Shown: positions 37,238 through 46,512, counted from the stretch's first letter. The stretch: DNA of 64,000 bases from Calditrichia bacterium (GCA_028284445.1 JANQRS010000029.1:186001-250000); one strand, 5' to 3'. Notes: generated by a model from the letters alone, not told the origin. A program made the numbers and translations.

Positions 37238-37945
37238 TTATTTTCCCGCTTTATACGGATATTTCGAAAGAATTTTCGCCAGAATCCAGATGGCCTCCGG
37301 ACCCTCATTGAAGAGTAAATCTAGTACAGATAGCCCGGAAATATGGCTCCCAAATTGCTGCCTGTACGGGATTTCCTGCCACTGAAAGTGGGCCAGCTTC
37401 AGCGAGGCAACGGCAAATGCATCAGCATCCAGAATATCGATGATTTCAGCTGTGGCCAGATAGGTAGTTTGACCGGTCGCCCGGCATAAACCAATGGTTC
37501 GCTGATTGAGGTTGCCTCTCAGTGAATGCGTCGATGTACGGCTGCTGACTGTTTCGATGCGCAATACGCCCTGCAGGTATTCTATGATTGTCAGGTTTAA
37601 ATCAATCAAGTAATGCCACTCGCGTTGATAGAGCGTTTCAAAAAAATCGATAAAGTAGGGAAAATAAGGAGCAAAGGCATAATTGACATGCAGTGTCTTT
37701 AAATGCTTTTGCCGCCAGCGGCGCTGCCGGTCAATTTTTACGTCATGAATCAATTGTTTCCGCTGATGCAGCACCGGTACCGTTAGCCATTGACGCCCGC
37801 TTGCGCTTTTGATCACCGTCCGGCAGACCGGACTCTGCACGCCAAATTGTTGATCGTCTGCCAGGGCAAAATGATCGGCAAGGCCCAGTTTGACAAAGAA
37901 ACCAAGATCCGGAATGTATTGGGGGGTGTCTGCTGCCAGAATCAT
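37238..37945 (-). CDS. WbqC-like family protein
   Basis: This 235-residue protein opens MILAADTPQYIPDLGFFVKL, with the WbqC-family PxxxP-like N-terminal motif, and it carries RQWLTVPVLHQRK, the usual WLTVPV-type motif. The C-terminal SGLSVLDLLFNEGPEAIWIL matches the SILDLLFNxG motif of the family. WbqC relatives lie in O-antigen or polysaccharide loci; the biochemical role is not settled. ATG 37945 is chosen by the motif start, although no SD is seen. Upstream on this strand there is only a repeat-like stretch. Confidence 0.87.
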   Translation of the reverse strand: MILAADTPQYIPDLGFFVKLGLADHFALADDQQFGVQSPVCRTVIKSASGRQWLTVPVLHQRKQLIHDVKIDRQRRWRQKHLKTLHVNYAFAPYFPYFIDFFETLYQREWHYLIDLNLTIIEYLQGVLRIETVSSRTSTHSLRGNLNQRTIGLCRATGQTTYLATAEIIDILDADAFAVASLKLAHFQWQEIPYRQQFGSHISGLSVLDLLFNEGPEAIWILAKILSKYPYKAGK

Positions 37946-38000
37946 AGCACAAGGTACGAAAAAATTGGGGTGATGGAGTAATGGAATATTGGAATGCTGG

Positions 38001-38045
38001 GCACATCCCCCTGAATCCCACTTCGAAGGGGGACACAGGGCCCTA
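38001..38045. repeat. Imperfect C/G-rich palindrome
   Basis: CACATCCCCCTGAATCCCA at 38002-38020 and the GGGGGACA run at 38028-38035 form a weak inverted pair. It resembles a decayed member of the C/G palindrome family seen at 32367 and 42624. Confidence 0.4.
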
Positions 38046-38185
38046 GTCTGCTGGCGCAGCAAACAAGCAGGGTGTGCCAGGGATCGCAGGTCCAAGGGTA
38101 AGATTGGCAGCGATGTTGACCAGTTCACAAAAAGCATCTATATTTCAATCTTTGCAAACACCTCAAATATCATTGGAGCATCGCC

Positions 38186-39085
38186 ATCGAGAAGACATTC
38201 CGACAAAAATTTGCCGAAAATCCGCTCGTGCGGTTCCTGATTGCGGAGCCGTTGATTATTTTTCTGATCCTGTTGAATACCGCCGTGCTGTTCCTCGATG
38301 AATTTCCGGAGATTCATGAGGCAACCCAGGGCAGGTTGCTGATCATCGATTATGCTTGTATCCTCTACTTTATCCTGGAAGCTGCGATCAAGATTATTGC
38401 CCAGACCTTTAACGGATACTGGAGTAGCGCCTGGAACCGTTTTGATTTTATCATCGTCCTGGTTAGTCTGCCAACCCTTCTGGCGCCGATTCTTGACGTT
38501 CAGCTTTTCTCCATCGTTCTGGTATTGCGGATGGGCCGCCTGTTTCGATTTTTTCGAGTTCTGCGCTTTATTCCCAACGCCGAGCATCTACTTACCGGGA
38601 TCGTTCGTTCGCTAAAGGCCTCGGTTGGGGTATTTCTCACCTTGTTCATTCTGCTGCTGGTATTCAGCATGGGGGCCACAATTCTGTTTAGTAAGATGGC
38701 CCCGGAGTATTTTGGCAATCCGGTGCTCTCCCTCTACTCACTATTTAAAGTGTTTACAATAGAGGGCTGGTTTGAGATTCCGGATGAAATGGCGGCAAAT
38801 GGCGCCAGCGGCGCAGATGTATTGCTGCTACGTGGATTTTTTGTGATGGCCGTAACCCTTGGGGGTATTCTCGGGCTGTCACTTGCCAATGCCGTTTTTG
38901 TTGACGAGATGACTGCCGACAATACCGACAAGGTTGAGGCCATGGTTGAAGACCTGCAAAAGGAAATGGCGCAGTTCCATGACAAAACCCGTCAGGATAA
39001 TCTGGATATGCTCAGTAAAATTCAGCAAGATCTTGATGTGATTCGTCAGCAAATGGCTGATTTAGCAGGCCGCAACCGGACTTAG
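38186..39085 (+). CDS. Voltage-gated-type ion channel (Ion_trans)
   Basis: This six-helix channel subunit of the NaVBac/Ion_trans type has S1-S3, then an S4 with arginine every third place (LRMGRLFRFFRVLRF), S5, a pore with TIEGW (Glu at about 193 counted from the ATC) and S6, then a C-terminal coiled coil (about residues 240-295). The Glu-x-Trp in the filter fits a cation channel; selectivity cannot be read. The canonical start GTG 38228 has no SD. In frame upstream, GGAG (38175-38178) lies 7 nt before ATC 38186, which adds 14 residues (EKTFRQKFAENPL). I show the ATC form. The TIR gene follows after 11 bp, so they form one unit. Confidence 0.86.
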   Translation: MEKTFRQKFAENPLVRFLIAEPLIIFLILLNTAVLFLDEFPEIHEATQGRLLIIDYACILYFILEAAIKIIAQTFNGYWSSAWNRFDFIIVLVSLPTLLAPILDVQLFSIVLVLRMGRLFRFFRVLRFIPNAEHLLTGIVRSLKASVGVFLTLFILLLVFSMGATILFSKMAPEYFGNPVLSLYSLFKVFTIEGWFEIPDEMAANGASGADVLLLRGFFVMAVTLGGILGLSLANAVFVDEMTADNTDKVEAMVEDLQKEMAQFHDKTRQDNLDMLSKIQQDLDVIRQQMADLAGRNRT

Positions 39086-39096
39086 GGAGATGCCTG

Positions 39097-39963
39097 ATGG
39101 CGGATAAAATCTTTATCTCCTGCGCCACAGCGCAGGTTCAGTGGGTGATGAATGATTTATTGCCGATCTTCACTGCTGCCGGAGCAGATGTGCTTGGCGT
39201 CAGCGACTATCAAGCCAATGCAGGTGCTCTGGAGCAGATTGAGGCAGCGAATATGGTCATCCCCGTGCTTAGCCCGGAATACATTGAAAATGCTACGCTG
39301 CAGAGGGAAATGGATGTGGCGACTGATAATGCCGAAATTCTCCCGATTCTCTTCACTGAATGTGATTTGCCCCCTTCACTCTCCGGGGCTTATGCACCTG
39401 AGCTGGTGGATTTGCGCGATCTGCAAAATCGCGCTGCCTGGGAACAGTTGATGACCTTGCTGAAATTAAATGCCGGTGTTCATCCGCTGGATTGGCTGGC
39501 GGCCCGTGATATAATCAAAGACCATTTTCGCGAAGGCAGATCCGTCTATCTTCACATCAGGCGAAAGTATGTGAAATGGCGGGAATTGCTGCAGCACTTA
39601 AAAGCCGATATATTTAAGGATGCGGCGATTATTGATTTGCAAAGCGATGCTGCCAATTCGCGAAGCGGATTTATTGAATTGATTCTTCAGGAAGCTGATA
39701 TGCCCACTGTTGTCCCGGACCCGCCAAATGATCTCATTACCCTGGAGCAGAAGTTGCGATTGGCTTCAACACGTCATCTGATGTTTCGAGGTGGCGACCG
39801 AGATGCCTGCGGCGATCCCGCTGTTTGGGAAGTGCTGCACGGCATGGCGCAAGATGGGAGCGATCACGTTTTGCTGATACAGTCGCGGGAAATACTATCG
39901 TCCTGGATGAGGAAGGATCATCCATTGCTTCATCCGCCGCTGCAGGTAGTTGAACTTGGGTAG
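39097..39963 (+). CDS. TIR-domain protein
   Basis: This 288-residue cytoplasmic protein has an N-terminal TIR domain (about 1-130: KIFISCATAQ, DVLGVSDYQANAGA, ANMVIPVLSPEYIENATLQRE). The SxxYxxxxxxxxE pattern places Glu71 where NAD-cleaving TIR enzymes have their catalytic Glu. The C-terminal half (about 145-288) has alternating helices and strands (DHVLLIQSREILSSW) without a P-loop; I do not recognise it. GGGAG lies 8 nt before ATG. Its tight pairing with the channel suggests that the TIR domain regulates or responds to ion flow, either in signalling or in defence. This is inference. Confidence 0.82.
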   Translation: MADKIFISCATAQVQWVMNDLLPIFTAAGADVLGVSDYQANAGALEQIEAANMVIPVLSPEYIENATLQREMDVATDNAEILPILFTECDLPPSLSGAYAPELVDLRDLQNRAAWEQLMTLLKLNAGVHPLDWLAARDIIKDHFREGRSVYLHIRRKYVKWRELLQHLKADIFKDAAIIDLQSDAANSRSGFIELILQEADMPTVVPDPPNDLITLEQKLRLASTRHLMFRGGDRDACGDPAVWEVLHGMAQDGSDHVLLIQSREILSSWMRKDHPLLHPPLQVVELG

Positions 39964-40074
39964 CTTTTGAGAGCCCAACAATCGAAAATTTGCCTCTTTT
40001 GCGGTATAGCCTTAATTTAAACTTTATCGCCGATTTTTCGTTAGGTTGATTGTGGAAACCGCTCCGGGGACAGT

Positions 40075-42597
40075 ATGAATCAGCGCGACAATTCAACGCT
40101 TCAAAAACTTGCCTATATTTTTTCCTTCATGGCCATCATTGTTGTCGGCATGATTGTATCGCAGCGACTCTTATATAATAACCACACTCTGGGCGGAATT
40201 AATTTTGAAAGTAGTCGTCAGAATATTGAAGAGCGTGCCCGATCTGTTTTGCGATTCCTGGAAATCGATGTTCCAGATTGGGATATTGTTGTAAGCTTTC
40301 GTCAAAAGCCCGCCTTGCTTCGTCAAGCTCAGCAGGAACTGGGATTTGCCGGTGCCAATCAGGCGCTGCGCGAACACCTTCCGGGATTTTACTGGAACGT
40401 TAGAGTCATACCAAGACTTTCCTTCTTTGAACTTGAAGATGACTTACGTAGAAACCACCCTGACCTGGATTCTGAAGCAGATCAGGCGAGAGTCGCTGAT
40501 TTAGTGGCTGGAATTGGCATGCATTTTAATTCCAGGGGTGAACTCATCCGATATGAAAATTCGCGATTATTTGCGGAAGATATTTCCGAAATAGATGAGA
40601 CGGATGTGGAGGCTTTTGCCCGGAAGTTCCTTGAAAACTTCACGCCGCATCCCGATCTCGGTGCTGATACAGTCAGTTTGCAACTCAAAAAGGTCAATAA
40701 TGGGCCTAACGAAGCTCCTGGTGATACTTCGAGCGCTGGCAGCTCTCGCTTTACCCTGGATTGGAAGATTGATACACCTCGGATTACCGGCGAAACCATG
40801 GTGTCGTTTGTGCTTGATGGTGCGCGGTTGAAACACTTCTCGACAAGACACGACGTGCCGGCGAAATATGATAATGAAGTTGTTTCGCAGTTTCAGAAGT
40901 TTTTGCACCCCTTGCTGATGATTCTAATTGCCGTTTTTACCATGGTCTTTGCAGTCCGCCGCTGGGGAGCAGGGGAAGTGGAATTTAAACATGGCATCGT
41001 GCTGGGTATCATTATATTCATCACGTTTATGCTGAACCTTGCGACTGAGATTGAAGGTCTGGGTGGAGCGGAGCGCTATTTTGGCATATTTATCGCCGCG
41101 CTCTTTTTTGGCGGTGCTATGGTTTTTGTTTGGGCTGTTGGAGAATCTATTGGAAGAGAAGTTTGGCGAGAAAAATTCATCTCTTTTGATTTACTAACTA
41201 ATGGCTACTGGTTGCATTCCAGGATTGGCTATGCCATTATTAACGGTATTGGATTCGGGGTAGTTGCGCTTGCTCTCTGGCTGATTGGAATGAAGTGTGT
41301 GACAGCGCTCTTTCCGGAGACCGGTTTTGTAATTAAGGGGGGCAATGCGCCACTTGGATTTATAAGTAGCGATTCACCAACAGCGACTTTCCTGGTCTAC
41401 GTAATTTTTTCGATAACATTTGTTATCCCAATATACTATTTGTTGATGCTTTCGGTAATGCGGCGTTGGATTCGATCTATGCCACTGTTGATTGGTATAT
41501 GGGGTTTTTTGATTGCCTATTTGTATAAGCAGAATGTCGAGCCGGTTACTTCGGCTTTGCTGGTGGAATTGCCGTTTGTCATCTTGCTGGGATGGGTTTT
41601 TTCAAAATATGACCTGATGACTGCCGTCATTGCAGCCTCCACTCATTTAGTTGCTGAAGGCATTGTCGTGATGAATGCTTTTGGGCATCCAAACTTTGAA
41701 TTTACCTTGTATACCCTCATCAGCATGCTTGCGCTTGCCTTCATTTACGGCGGTGTTACCTTATTTGCGCAGGATCGAATCACAGATTTTCAAAGGATTG
41801 CTCCGTCTTATACCCGCAATATTTCTGAGCGCGAACGCCTGACGCGTGAATTGGAAATTGCCCGTGATGTACAGATGAGCTTTTTGCCGGCGGCCAGCCC
41901 CGACTTTGTGCGGCTGGATATTGCCTCACGCTGTGTACCGGCGCTGGAAGTTGGCGGCGATTACTATGATTTTATTCCGCTTGGTGACAGGCGCCTGGGT
42001 ATTTCGGTCGGAGATGTTTCCGGAAAGGGCACTCAGGCCGCCTTCTATATGACCCTAACCAAGGGCTTTCTACGGGCCCTGGCCGATGATTCTATGCCGC
42101 CAACCCGAGTGATGTCCAAGATCAACAGTCTTTTCTATGACAATGCCAAACGCGGCGTATTTATTAGTATGATTTACAGCGTTTTCGATATGAGGCAGGG
42201 CAAGGCAAGTTTTGCCCGGGCTGGTCACAATCCGATTTTGGTTTTCCGGCATGAGAGCCGGCAGGTGGAAACGATCTATCCACGCGGCCTTGCTCTGGGA
42301 ATGGCAAAGGCAAAAGAGTTTGATGGGGTTATCCAGGAAGCGATCACGCAGTTTCAGTCAGGCGATATTTTTATTCTCTATACCGATGGTCTCACTGAAG
42401 CCATGAATCGCAGACGCGAGGAATTTGGCGAGGAACGCCTCAATCAATCGGTAGAGAAGTATGCGTTTGGTTCTGCAGACGACATTCTACATGGCTTATT
42501 GGCCGATGTGCAGGCTTTTACCGGTCGCGCGCCACAGCATGATGATATGACCCTGGTTGTCGTGAAGATTGCGGATGAAGCAGCATTGCCGGGATGA
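40075..42597 (+). CDS. Membrane SpoIIE/PP2C-type phosphatase
   Basis: This 840-residue protein has an N-terminal anchor, a periplasmic region (about 35-275), about eight membrane helices (280-570) and a C-terminal SpoIIE/RsbU-type phosphatase (about 585-835). The membrane part keeps traces of CAAX-protease/CPBP helices (GESIGREVW, AASTHLVAEG) but not the full EExxxR/HxxxN set. Phosphatase motifs are EVGGDYYDF, ISVGDVSGKG, ARAGHNPILVF, YTDGLTEA and HDDMTLVVVK, with the metal-binding aspartates intact. Such phosphatases usually dephosphorylate an anti-sigma-factor antagonist; no RsbV/RsbW gene is in the window. GGGG lies upstream of ATG 40075. Confidence 0.88.
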   Translation: MNQRDNSTLQKLAYIFSFMAIIVVGMIVSQRLLYNNHTLGGINFESSRQNIEERARSVLRFLEIDVPDWDIVVSFRQKPALLRQAQQELGFAGANQALREHLPGFYWNVRVIPRLSFFELEDDLRRNHPDLDSEADQARVADLVAGIGMHFNSRGELIRYENSRLFAEDISEIDETDVEAFARKFLENFTPHPDLGADTVSLQLKKVNNGPNEAPGDTSSAGSSRFTLDWKIDTPRITGETMVSFVLDGARLKHFSTRHDVPAKYDNEVVSQFQKFLHPLLMILIAVFTMVFAVRRWGAGEVEFKHGIVLGIIIFITFMLNLATEIEGLGGAERYFGIFIAALFFGGAMVFVWAVGESIGREVWREKFISFDLLTNGYWLHSRIGYAIINGIGFGVVALALWLIGMKCVTALFPETGFVIKGGNAPLGFISSDSPTATFLVYVIFSITFVIPIYYLLMLSVMRRWIRSMPLLIGIWGFLIAYLYKQNVEPVTSALLVELPFVILLGWVFSKYDLMTAVIAASTHLVAEGIVVMNAFGHPNFEFTLYTLISMLALAFIYGGVTLFAQDRITDFQRIAPSYTRNISERERLTRELEIARDVQMSFLPAASPDFVRLDIASRCVPALEVGGDYYDFIPLGDRRLGISVGDVSGKGTQAAFYMTLTKGFLRALADDSMPPTRVMSKINSLFYDNAKRGVFISMIYSVFDMRQGKASFARAGHNPILVFRHESRQVETIYPRGLALGMAKAKEFDGVIQEAITQFQSGDIFILYTDGLTEAMNRRREEFGEERLNQSVEKYAFGSADDILHGLLADVQAFTGRAPQHDDMTLVVVKIADEAALPG

Positions 42598-42623
42598 TGG
42601 GTGGGCAAATAGATGTGGATGGT

Positions 42624-42674
42624 ATGCGATCCCCCTCTATCTCCCCCCGGGGGGAGATAGAGGGGGGATCGCAT
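42624..42674. repeat. Near-perfect palindrome between convergent genes
   Basis: The palindrome has left arm 42624-42648 and right arm 42649-42674, nearly perfect, with one extra G in the right arm and no loop. The core is CCCCCTCTATCTCCCCCC. It lies between the stops of the phosphatase and serA, a position suited to termination in both directions, although no T tract is present. Confidence 0.9.
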
Positions 42675-42704
42675 ATTCTGCAACACTGTCATTGTCCGTG
42701 GCTA

Positions 42705-44327
42705 CTAAACTTCTTCCGCTTTCGCCTCTGCCAACAATACAACGTCAATATCATCAATTCGACGTAACTTGTCGTTCAGGGCACTGCTTAGTTCGCCTTC
42801 CACATTGAAAATATTCACCGCCTTTTTGTGAACCTTGTTGCGGCCGGAAGATACGTGGCTGATGTTGATACCGCTTTCGCCGAGCAATGTGCCTACGCGT
42901 CCAATAATACCCGGGACGTCCTTATTCTCAACGATTACCATGGATTCCTTCAAATCGGCATCGACAGTGTAGTCATTGAATTCCACCAGGCGATAGACAT
43001 CATTCGCATATACCGTTCCTGCCAAATGTACGACGCCTTTGTCGGTTGTAAAATCGCAAGCAAGTAAATTGGTGAGGCTATTTAACGGATTTTCCTTGCG
43101 GGTCAATTCGATTTCAATGCCTTTTTCACGGGCAATGGAAACCGAATTCACCATATTGACAAAATCAACATTGTGGGCTTCGCCTTCAGTTGCACTGGGT
43201 TTCAGCGCTCCAGCCATCAGATTGGATGTGATTGGATCCATGGGGAGGTCCGCAACGCTGCCGTAGAAGCGCAGGGCAACTTCCTGCAGGCGACCGCTAC
43301 GAATTTGGCTGAAGAGTGTGCCTAAATGTGTAGCCAGTTCAAAGTAGGGAGCGATGACCGGCTGCAGTTTTTCATCGACAGAAATAAAGTTGATCGCGTT
43401 AATGGCCACGCTCTTGCGGAAATACTCGATCATTTGATTCAGAATTTGTTCCGCAACTTTGCTCTGCGCTTCCTCGGTGGAGGCGCCGAGATGCGGTGTT
43501 GCCACAACCTTTGGATGGGTTGCAAGCCGCCAGTCGGTCGGCGGTTCGCTGCTGAAAACGTCGATTGCTGCTGCTGCGAGTTGATCGTTGTTCAGCGCTT
43601 CAAAAAGCGCTTCTTCATTGACAATGCCGCCACGGGCGCAGTTCACCAACACCGCGTCTTTGCGAAGTTTCTTGAGGTTCTCAGCGTTGAGCATATCAAT
43701 GGTTTCCGGCATCTTCGGCACATGAATGGAGATGATTTCCGAGCGCTGGAGAAGTTCATCGAAGCTAACCAGCTCGATGCCCAGACGATCTGCCCGTTCC
43801 TGGGTAAGAATCGGGTCGTAACCCAGCAGTTTCGTTTCAAAGGCGGCAAGGCGCTTGGTAACTTCGCGTCCAATTTTACCGAGACCGACAATGCCGACTG
43901 TTTTGCCGAAGAGTTCATTTCCCAGATACTTTTTACGATCCCAGCGCTCATCCTTCATAGCGGCATGTGCGGCAGGAATATTGCGCATGGTTGACATGAT
44001 CATGGCTATTGTGTGCTCAGCTGCAGCGACGGTGTTGCCGCCGGGTGTATTCATAACGATGATGCCGAGGCGGGTCGCTTCCTTGCTATCTATATTATCA
44101 ACGCCGGCGCCGGCGCGGCCGATGACCTTGAGCTTTTTCCCGTGTTCAAGGATCTCCGCGGTAACTTTGGTGCGACTCCGTACAACCAGGCCATCATATT
44201 GCGGTAAAATCTCCGCCAGATCCTCTTTTGAGATCCCGGCTTTATTGTCCACCCGAATATCGCTGAAGGCATTAAATTGTTCCAGCACGCTATTGGGCAG
44301 CGCATCTGCGATCAGAATTTTATACAT
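42705..44327 (-). CDS. serA: D-3-phosphoglycerate dehydrogenase
   Basis: This 540-residue long-type SerA oxidises 3-phosphoglycerate in serine synthesis. The N-terminal substrate domain is followed by NAD-binding VGIVGLGKIGREV, with the catalytic Arg in VNCARGGIVNEEAL and His in TPHLGASTEEAQ. An intervening ASB domain (about 320-455) and a C-terminal ACT domain (about 465-535, NKDVPGIIGRVGTLLGE) follow. AGGGAAAGGG lies upstream of ATG. It shares no operon with the TonB-like gene, since a terminator separates them. Confidence 0.96.
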   Translation of the reverse strand: MYKILIADALPNSVLEQFNAFSDIRVDNKAGISKEDLAEILPQYDGLVVRSRTKVTAEILEHGKKLKVIGRAGAGVDNIDSKEATRLGIIVMNTPGGNTVAAAEHTIAMIMSTMRNIPAAHAAMKDERWDRKKYLGNELFGKTVGIVGLGKIGREVTKRLAAFETKLLGYDPILTQERADRLGIELVSFDELLQRSEIISIHVPKMPETIDMLNAENLKKLRKDAVLVNCARGGIVNEEALFEALNNDQLAAAAIDVFSSEPPTDWRLATHPKVVATPHLGASTEEAQSKVAEQILNQMIEYFRKSVAINAINFISVDEKLQPVIAPYFELATHLGTLFSQIRSGRLQEVALRFYGSVADLPMDPITSNLMAGALKPSATEGEAHNVDFVNMVNSVSIAREKGIEIELTRKENPLNSLTNLLACDFTTDKGVVHLAGTVYANDVYRLVEFNDYTVDADLKESMVIVENKDVPGIIGRVGTLLGESGINISHVSSGRNKVHKKAVNIFNVEGELSSALNDKLRRIDDIDVVLLAEAKAEEV

Positions 44328-44449
44328 GTTTTCCCTTTCCCTGCATTTCGCCTACTCTTATTAGTCGAGTTTGAAGACAGCAAATTTAAGAGAAATTTTT
44401 CGGAATGAAAGATATATCAAATAAAAGGAATGTGAGGGGAGAAAAGAAA

Positions 44450-44475
44450 AAGGCGCTGCGAAGCAGCGCCTTTCG
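44450..44475 (-). terminator. Intrinsic terminator of the TonB-like gene
   Basis: On the minus strand AAAGGCGCTGC pairs with GCAGCGCCTTT around a TTC-type loop and is followed by TTTCTTTT. It lies just after the stop codon at 44482 and before serA. Confidence 0.9.
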
Positions 44476-44481
44476 AAAGTG

Positions 44482-46512
44482 TTATTGGGCATCTATTGCC
44501 AGAAGCTCGACGGAGCGGAATCGAACCGGATTCCCCTTATAAGTCGCCGGCTTAAATCGGTAGTTCTTAAAAGAGTTCAGCGCAAGTTGATTAAGCTGCG
44601 GATTCTTGGTTGGGGAGAGGATGTTTACGCTCTCAACCCGGCCATCAATATCGACAACGCATTCAGCTTCGATAACAATCTTTTTGTCGCTGCGAAGACG
44701 AAGCGGAATAAAAGGCTTGTCGCGATGTACATATTCTTTGCGGCCACCGTCAATCATTGTTTCACCAACGAGCGGGTTGGATTCTTCAACCGCGTCGATA
44801 CCAAGTGCATCGAGATCATCTTCCGGGATATCGAGGGCATTAACGCTGCCGTCTTCGGAATTGATACCAAGCTTATCGAGGCCACTGACTTCTATCGGCT
44901 TACCGGAACGACCGGCAGTCGATGGGCGTGTTTTGCGATTTACAGCAGTGGATCCACGCGATGTCAGACGTCGCTTCTCTTTCTGAACCTCGCTGCGCAG
45001 GCGATATTTCTCTTTCTGAAGTTCTTTCACTTCCTGTTGTGTCTTGGAAAGCTCGGACATGTTGTTCAAGGTTTCGGTAACCTTCTTCAACTCCAGAGTG
45101 CGATTGATTTCGCTGATGATTTCCGGATCACCCGGCTTGATTTTCAGGATATTCTGATATGCACCAACGGCACCATCAAATTTTTGAGCATCAATAGCTT
45201 CTTCAGCGGCTTCAAAATAGAATAACAGTATCTGATCCTGCAGATCAAGAGCACCGGCATGTTCCGGTTCTTCTTCGAGGATTTGGTTCAGATACGCTAC
45301 GGCGTTTTCATTCTCCGGCGTTAACAGATTGCCCTGAGTATATGCCAGGTTTGCCTTATCCAATAGTTGATTTACAACGCTGGTTGCTTCAGTTGCCGGC
45401 GGAATGCTTGCTGCATCTACTGTTGCCGGAACAGCCGGGGCTGTTTCATCAGTGGCAAAAACGCTGCTGAGCGAAGCCCAAAGATTATTGGCGTTGTCCG
45501 TTATCTTGTCCATGATGCCTGGTTCGTTGCTCTCAACAGCGGTTGGTGTGTCAACAGCAGCTCCCTGGAAATTGTAAGATACAACTGTGCCGGCAATAAT
45601 GATCAGCACAACAAGGGTAGCAATCCATGCCCAGGATGGAATGTCTTTCAGAAATGATGCGCCTTGAGACGCTTTTGCCGGTTTGCGCCGGGGCTTACGT
45701 CGCTGCTGACGTTGCGCTCTCGGCTGCGAATGGACAGATGTTGCCGAAGCAACCGGATTGTGAATGCCGCTGGCCATTGGGTCATAGGTTGCATGAATCT
45801 GCGGATCCTGTTGAACTTGTGGTTGCGGCTGAGCCTGTGCCTGAGCCTGTGGCTGTGCCTGAGCGTGTGGTCGCTGCGGCCTTGGCGGTTGGTTTGATGT
45901 TTCCCGGAAAATTGACTCGATATCGATGGAGCTGATACTGTCGACCATCTCATCGTGCATGTTTTGGGACGCAGCAGGCGGCGTTGGCTGCTGTGGTTGC
46001 GGCTGAACCGGCTGCTGTGGTTGTGGATTGTTCAGACCATTCAGTCGATCCTCTAACTGCTGCTGATCGAAGTTGAAATCTGTTGCGGCAGCGCGCGTGG
46101 GCCGATTGTTAACTGGCGGTCGCTGCGGCGCCGGATTGTCATCTTTGAACAGATTGTTCAATACCGGGCTGAAATCATCTTCATCAGCCGGTGTCTGAGC
46201 ATCGTTTCCCGCAGAAGCGGGTGTATCCGTAATGCGGGCAATGGATGCATCCGCACTTGGTGTTTTCAGATTATTGAGCTTTTGCGATTCACCGGGAGCC
46301 GGGAGCGCAAATTTATCGTTGATTTTCTCACCGGGTTGCGGTGTGGCCGAGCGATTGGTATTCCCGTTAAGAGGAGGCGTAGAACCGGAGCTCGATGAGT
46401 CCGTCTTTATCACTTCTGTGTGCTCAATACCGTGAATCGGGCATATTTTGTAAGACAGATAGCGCTTGCACCGACGGCAGTAATATCTGTTTTTACGTTG
46501 ATCACTACTCAT
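44482..46512 (-). CDS. Zinc-ribbon / TPR / TonB C-terminal domain protein
   Basis: This 676-residue inner-membrane protein has an unusual order. Residues 12-27 hold CRRCKRYLSYKICPIHG, a Cys/His zinc-ribbon-like motif. Residues 40-290 are a Pro/Gln/Ala-rich stretch. One membrane helix is at about 292-314 (WIATLVVLIIIAGTVVSY). A TPR-like region is at about 380-450, a coiled coil at about 455-510 and a TonB C-terminal domain at about 590-676 (DIDGRVESVNIL, FKNYRFKPATYKG). The cytoplasmic zinc ribbon would sit on the inner side and the TonB domain in the periplasm. ATG 46512 is chosen because AGGGG lies 9 nt upstream; an upstream ATG extends it by 14 residues without an SD. Confidence 0.85.
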   Translation of the reverse strand: MSSDQRKNRYYCRRCKRYLSYKICPIHGIEHTEVIKTDSSSSGSTPPLNGNTNRSATPQPGEKINDKFALPAPGESQKLNNLKTPSADASIARITDTPASAGNDAQTPADEDDFSPVLNNLFKDDNPAPQRPPVNNRPTRAAATDFNFDQQQLEDRLNGLNNPQPQQPVQPQPQQPTPPAASQNMHDEMVDSISSIDIESIFRETSNQPPRPQRPHAQAQPQAQAQAQPQPQVQQDPQIHATYDPMASGIHNPVASATSVHSQPRAQRQQRRKPRRKPAKASQGASFLKDIPSWAWIATLVVLIIIAGTVVSYNFQGAAVDTPTAVESNEPGIMDKITDNANNLWASLSSVFATDETAPAVPATVDAASIPPATEATSVVNQLLDKANLAYTQGNLLTPENENAVAYLNQILEEEPEHAGALDLQDQILLFYFEAAEEAIDAQKFDGAVGAYQNILKIKPGDPEIISEINRTLELKKVTETLNNMSELSKTQQEVKELQKEKYRLRSEVQKEKRRLTSRGSTAVNRKTRPSTAGRSGKPIEVSGLDKLGINSEDGSVNALDIPEDDLDALGIDAVEESNPLVGETMIDGGRKEYVHRDKPFIPLRLRSDKKIVIEAECVVDIDGRVESVNILSPTKNPQLNQLALNSFKNYRFKPATYKGNPVRFRSVELLAIDAQ

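Noticed and set aside
37050..37238. Possible origin of replication upstream of dnaN
   Set aside because: Only one site even distantly like a DnaA box is present and dnaA is absent, so an origin cannot be supported.
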